In this document: piece by piece, positions 60,848 to 64,000 of the stretch
How the letters are laid out: every line of letters begins with the position of its first letter
Numbering within the stretch: position 1 is the first letter of the stretch
DNA from: Chlamydiales bacterium
GTDB taxonomy: Bacteria; Chlamydiota; Chlamydiia; Chlamydiales; JAAKFR01
Reading direction: 5' to 3'
NCBI GenBank assembly: GCA_022601445.1
Contig: JAJACP010000001.1
Coordinates: 201,684 to 265,683 of the forward strand
DNA: 64,000 nt
Program-made: the position numbers and the translations under genes
The notes under the pieces: model-generated
What the model was told of the DNA's origin: nothing
The model's input: the letters and a program-made list of their open reading frames with translations, nothing else
Database searches by the model: none

Positions 60848-62575
60848 ATGTGGCGCCCACTTCTCTTTCTCTTCTGTTTATGCATACCGGCTTACGCCTA
60901 TCAAGTCTCGTTTGAGGGAGATCTTCCGGATGAAATTTTTTGTATGGCATCTGAAATTTCACAACTAGAATCAGACAAAGAGCGCCCACCTCCCACCCTC
61001 TTCACCTTAAAAAAACGGGCCGAATCGGATAAAAAAACGCTGATAGGCATGATGCACGCTTACGGCTACTACGAGTCTGAAATCACCATCGACTATCTAG
61101 GCGCCTTTCCCGATACAACCGTCCGCCTCTATTTTGAACCAGGTCCAGTCTACACTTTTGGATCAGTGGAACTGCTCTATGAGGAGGAGACTCCTCTCTA
61201 TTTATCCGACTTGGGGCTCAAGATCGGATGCCCTGCCCGCTCGGATACCATCTTAGATACGCAAGAGCAAATTGAAGAGCAAATTGCTTGCTTGGGCTAT
61301 CCGATGGCAGCTATCACCGGTCGTGAAGTGGTAGTCGACCAAGAGTGCAAACAGGTCTTTGTCACCTACACCCTGCATAAAGGACCGATTGCTTACTTCG
61401 GACCACTCGAAATCGACGGACTTTGTAAAGTGCGCAGGGGATACATCAAACGGAGAATTGCATGGAAGGAGGGTGAACTTTATAACCCGCAATCGGTCAC
61501 GTGCACAGAGACCTTTTTACAAGAATCGGGCCTCTTTGCCCTCTCGACGGTCCGCCCTGCAGATGTTGTGGATCAAAATGGCTATCTCCCCATGCGTATT
61601 CAAGTGGAAGAGAAAAAGTATCGCCATATTGGCGCCGGGGTCAGTTATAGTACCGATGAGTCAGCTGGAGTGCTAGCCCAGTGGAGCCACGACAACTTAG
61701 CTGGATGGGGAGACGCTCTTTCTCTGAATGGAGAGTACTCCTCGATCATTAAGCGAGCGACACTTCTTTATGCCATGCCTGATTTCTTCGGAAGAAATCA
61801 AGATCTTCTCTACTCAGCAGAGGTGAGGCGCGAAGATGCTCCGGGCTTTACCGAGCGGGAACTCAGCTTATTGCTTCGGATCAACAAGAAAGTCACAGAT
61901 CGATTCTCTTATAGTTATGGCGGACGGTATGAACGACTTTTAAGCACCAAATCAGATAACGACGCCAACTACAACTTGTTGAGCGCACCGATTCAGGTAA
62001 GATGGGACACCTCTAACCGTCTTCTCAATCCCACACGCGGGACAACCATCGCCTATTTTTTCACACCCTACCAAGCCGTTTTTAACGAGCACATCTCCTT
62101 TTTAGAGCAGCAAATTTGGGGCGCCACCTATCAGCCCATTCTCCCCTCAGGGCTCCTTCTGCTTGCCGGTTCAGCGCAGCTCGGTTCCATTGTCGGTCAG
62201 TCCCGTTTTGCCATTCCGGCCCCCAAACGCTTTTATGCCGGCTCCTCAACAGGTCTCCGTGGCTATAAATACCTCTCTGTTTCTCCTTTGGATGGCCGAA
62301 AGCCCATTGGAGGGCGCTCTCTTTTTATCGGTTCGATCGAGCCACGGATACGGATCATCGACAAGCTCTATTTTGCCACTTTTTTCGATATTGGAAACGT
62401 CTACGCCGCCTCCTTTCCCCGCTTTAATCAGAAAATGTTGAAATCAGCTGGAGTCGGATTGAGATATTTGACGCCGTTGGGACCTTTTCGGATTGATATT
62501 GGCTTCCCTCTTGATAAACGGAAAGGAATTGACAAAACGTTTCAAATCTATGCAAGCTTAGGACAAACATTCTGA
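60848..62575 (+). CDS. tamA: TamA-like Omp85 family outer-membrane protein
   Basis: 575 residues with signal peptide MWRPLLFLFCLCIPAYA. Three POTRA-like repeats (about 20-240) contain six cysteines, and the C-terminal barrel holds SSTGLRGYKYLSVSPLDG (lid-lock region) and ends in YASLGQTF, a terminal Phe. With the overlapping downstream tamB gene it fits the translocation and assembly module that inserts outer-membrane proteins and moves lipids. Adjacent to hemL, divergently transcribed. Confidence 0.9.
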   Translation: MWRPLLFLFCLCIPAYAYQVSFEGDLPDEIFCMASEISQLESDKERPPPTLFTLKKRAESDKKTLIGMMHAYGYYESEITIDYLGAFPDTTVRLYFEPGPVYTFGSVELLYEEETPLYLSDLGLKIGCPARSDTILDTQEQIEEQIACLGYPMAAITGREVVVDQECKQVFVTYTLHKGPIAYFGPLEIDGLCKVRRGYIKRRIAWKEGELYNPQSVTCTETFLQESGLFALSTVRPADVVDQNGYLPMRIQVEEKKYRHIGAGVSYSTDESAGVLAQWSHDNLAGWGDALSLNGEYSSIIKRATLLYAMPDFFGRNQDLLYSAEVRREDAPGFTERELSLLLRINKKVTDRFSYSYGGRYERLLSTKSDNDANYNLLSAPIQVRWDTSNRLLNPTRGTTIAYFFTPYQAVFNEHISFLEQQIWGATYQPILPSGLLLLAGSAQLGSIVGQSRFAIPAPKRFYAGSSTGLRGYKYLSVSPLDGRKPIGGRSLFIGSIEPRIRIIDKLYFATFFDIGNVYAASFPRFNQKMLKSAGVGLRYLTPLGPFRIDIGFPLDKRKGIDKTFQIYASLGQTF

Positions 62576-64000
62576 TGGGTAAAACAGTCAAAATTTTTCT
62601 CCTTTTCACGCTACTGGCGCTCATCATTGGAGGAGCGCTTATACAGACCCCTTTTGCTCAAAATAAAGTGCGCGCCTGGATCGAATCGCGCTCGGAGGGA
62701 ACGCTCACCATCGGTGAACTTGAGGGATTTTTCCCGTTCTGGTTCCGCCTACGTGATGTCCATTATGTCAAAGACTCGACTGAGGCCACGTTCGACAAAG
62801 TAGATCTGTTTCTCTCCCCTTCCACACTTTTTTTAGGCCGTCTATCCATTCTACGCCTACAAATCGACCATGCTGATATCCAAATAGGCGGAAATCAATC
62901 TCCAGCAGAGTGGCCCACGCTCCCGATTCCCCTCCTGGTTCATTCGATGCGGATTGACTCTCTTACCTTAAATGACCTTCCCGAGGTTTCTTTGACCGGA
63001 ATGGGAGAGCTTGAGGGCGATTTCTCTGCCCAGCTCACTGTTGCTTATGAAGAGTACCGGATGAAGCTCAATCTGGAGGGTGATTCCGCAGAAAAACGTC
63101 TCCGGTTGGTGAGCCGAATCAAGGAGTCTCCCGACACCTCTCTTTGGTTCAATGGAGTGTATGAGTGGGAAAAAGAGACATTTGTTGGGGAGGTATATGG
63201 CACGCTCCAAAATGTGCATGTGAAAAGTGAGATCCATTTTGCCGATGCGCTGCTCACTTTCACCGAATCTACTGTAGAAAAAGAGCTCTTCTCAAGTTCT
63301 GTCAGCGGGCAGCTCAATTGGGCCACCCGCCGCTTTCAAGCAGAGGCCAAGGGACAGTGGGATGAGCTCTCCTTTTCTGATGTGTTGCTCACAGGAGAGT
63401 GGAAAGAGGGAGCACTCACCTTCGAGGCCACTCTACACGATTTGGTCATAAGCGACCCTGCCTATGAGGTCTTCCCCACCACCCACCTTAAGTTCAAGGG
63501 AACGGCAACCAAAAAGAAGCTAAGTCTGATGGGCGAGTTGTGGGGTGTGAGTGACCATCCCTTTACCCTCACAGCAGAGATTCCTTTCGATGCGACTTCC
63601 CCCTTTTCCGCTCGCCTTCAAGGACGCGGCTCTCTTGATCCCCTCCTCTCCTTCTTAGAAAACGCCTCTCTAATCGCGCGCGGAGAGGTCACAGTCGATT
63701 TGACCTTTACCGGCAGCTGGCAGGCGCCTACAATCGAGGGAAGCCTCATCTATGAAAAGGGCTGGATGGAGAGCTTAACCACAGGAGCTGTTTTTAGAGA
63801 TCTACACATGGTCATGGAGGGAGAGGGAAACACGCTTCAAATCCGCTCCCTCACCGCTCGTGACCATGGCCGTGGAACGCTTTCCGGAACCGGGGAGATC
63901 AGATGGAATCCCAAAGAAGACTTCCCTTTTACGCTTCAAATCGACACCCAGCACTTCTCTCTTCTTACGCTCGATCCCTTCACAGCAAATGTAGGCGCCA
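62575..64000 (+). CDS. tamB: TamB/YtfN-like AsmA-type protein, truncated by window end
   Basis: The ATG at 62575 overlaps the TGA of tamA by one base, and the frame is open to the window end (475 residues). MGKTVKIFLLFTLLALIIGG is a membrane anchor, followed by the TamB pattern of repetitive beta-strands (LTIGELEGFFPFWFRLRDVH, SILRLQIDHADIQIG, TVDLTFTGSWQAPTIEG). TamB proteins form long hydrophobic grooves between the two membranes and partner with TamA. Confidence 0.9.
   Translation, partial: MGKTVKIFLLFTLLALIIGGALIQTPFAQNKVRAWIESRSEGTLTIGELEGFFPFWFRLRDVHYVKDSTEATFDKVDLFLSPSTLFLGRLSILRLQIDHADIQIGGNQSPAEWPTLPIPLLVHSMRIDSLTLNDLPEVSLTGMGELEGDFSAQLTVAYEEYRMKLNLEGDSAEKRLRLVSRIKESPDTSLWFNGVYEWEKETFVGEVYGTLQNVHVKSEIHFADALLTFTESTVEKELFSSSVSGQLNWATRRFQAEAKGQWDELSFSDVLLTGEWKEGALTFEATLHDLVISDPAYEVFPTTHLKFKGTATKKKLSLMGELWGVSDHPFTLTAEIPFDATSPFSARLQGRGSLDPLLSFLENASLIARGEVTVDLTFTGSWQAPTIEGSLIYEKGWMESLTTGAVFRDLHMVMEGEGNTLQIRSLTARDHGRGTLSGTGEIRWNPKEDFPFTLQIDTQHFSLLTLDPFTANVGA

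Overview
The window comes from a member of the Chlamydiota, most likely an environmental, amoeba-associated (Parachlamydiales-type) lineage rather than Chlamydia itself. The main evidence is gene order. Several blocks match, as I remember it, the order in Chlamydia trachomatis: surE-ubiA-ubiX (here split by inserts), rpe-efp-accB-accC, a sodium-dependent symporter followed by inclusion-protein-like genes and an ATP/ADP-translocase-like HEAT protein with a cyclic-nucleotide-binding gene, then acpP-fabG-fabD-fabH, recR, bamA, skp, lpxD, a conserved hypothetical, pdhA-pdhB-pdhC and glgP. Bilobed-hydrophobic Inc-like proteins, an F-box-like protein and cysteine-rich outer-membrane assembly factors fit the same picture. 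I cannot name the genus from sequence alone.

Layout. 1-9300: mixed housekeeping and envelope genes (truncated DEAD-box helicase, pseudouridine synthase, methyltransferase, a hypoxanthine phosphoribosyltransferase with an apparent signal peptide, Uup-type ABC-F, PagL-like lipid A deacylase, a GGQ rescue factor, an Inc-like protein with a probable frameshift, a Bcr/CflA exporter, a periplasmic sulfite-oxidase-like enzyme). 9321-12351: an accessory island between two copies of a direct repeat, holding a small Inc-like gene and an AbiE toxin-antitoxin pair with two 46-bp operator-like palindromes, ending near tRNA-Tyr and tRNA-Thr with further repeats and a 108-nt palindrome. 12479-18815: SEC-C protein, TtcA-like gene, an inserted MoxR ATPase plus TraB-like pair, surE, tRNA-Val, tRNA-Asp, YitT and UbiX. 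18800-26915: menaquinone genes, LOG protein, F-box-like gene, acetyl-CoA carboxylase subunits, EF-P, rpe, NSS transporter with a 34-residue MetS-like partner, and an M29 aminopeptidase.

26991-32140: TM2 protein, two Inc-like genes where C. trachomatis has incB/incC, the NTT-HEAT transporter and its cyclic-nucleotide-binding partner, then a striking cloverleaf-like palindromic element. 32142-49035: fatty acid synthesis, recR, outer-membrane biogenesis (bamA, skp, lpxD), a degenerate GH3-like protein, pyruvate dehydrogenase, two tandem Inc-like paralogues, and glycogen phosphorylase. 49044-52166 is an accessory three-gene cluster (ATP-grasp ligase, ornithine-cyclodeaminase-like enzyme, EamA-like exporter) that looks like a small biosynthesis-and-export unit. 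52203-64000: DUF4143 ATPase, lipase-like protein, YggS, a membrane-anchored hypothetical, an nfeD-nfeD-floA membrane-microdomain operon, hemL, and tamA-tamB, the latter running off the window.

The best candidates for something new are the MoxR/TraB-like pair inserted between ttcA-like and surE, the ATP-grasp/OCD/EamA cluster, the nested palindromic element at 31873-32139, the F-box-like gene, and the AbiE island with its duplicated border repeat. All functions are read from motifs and context; no searches were run.
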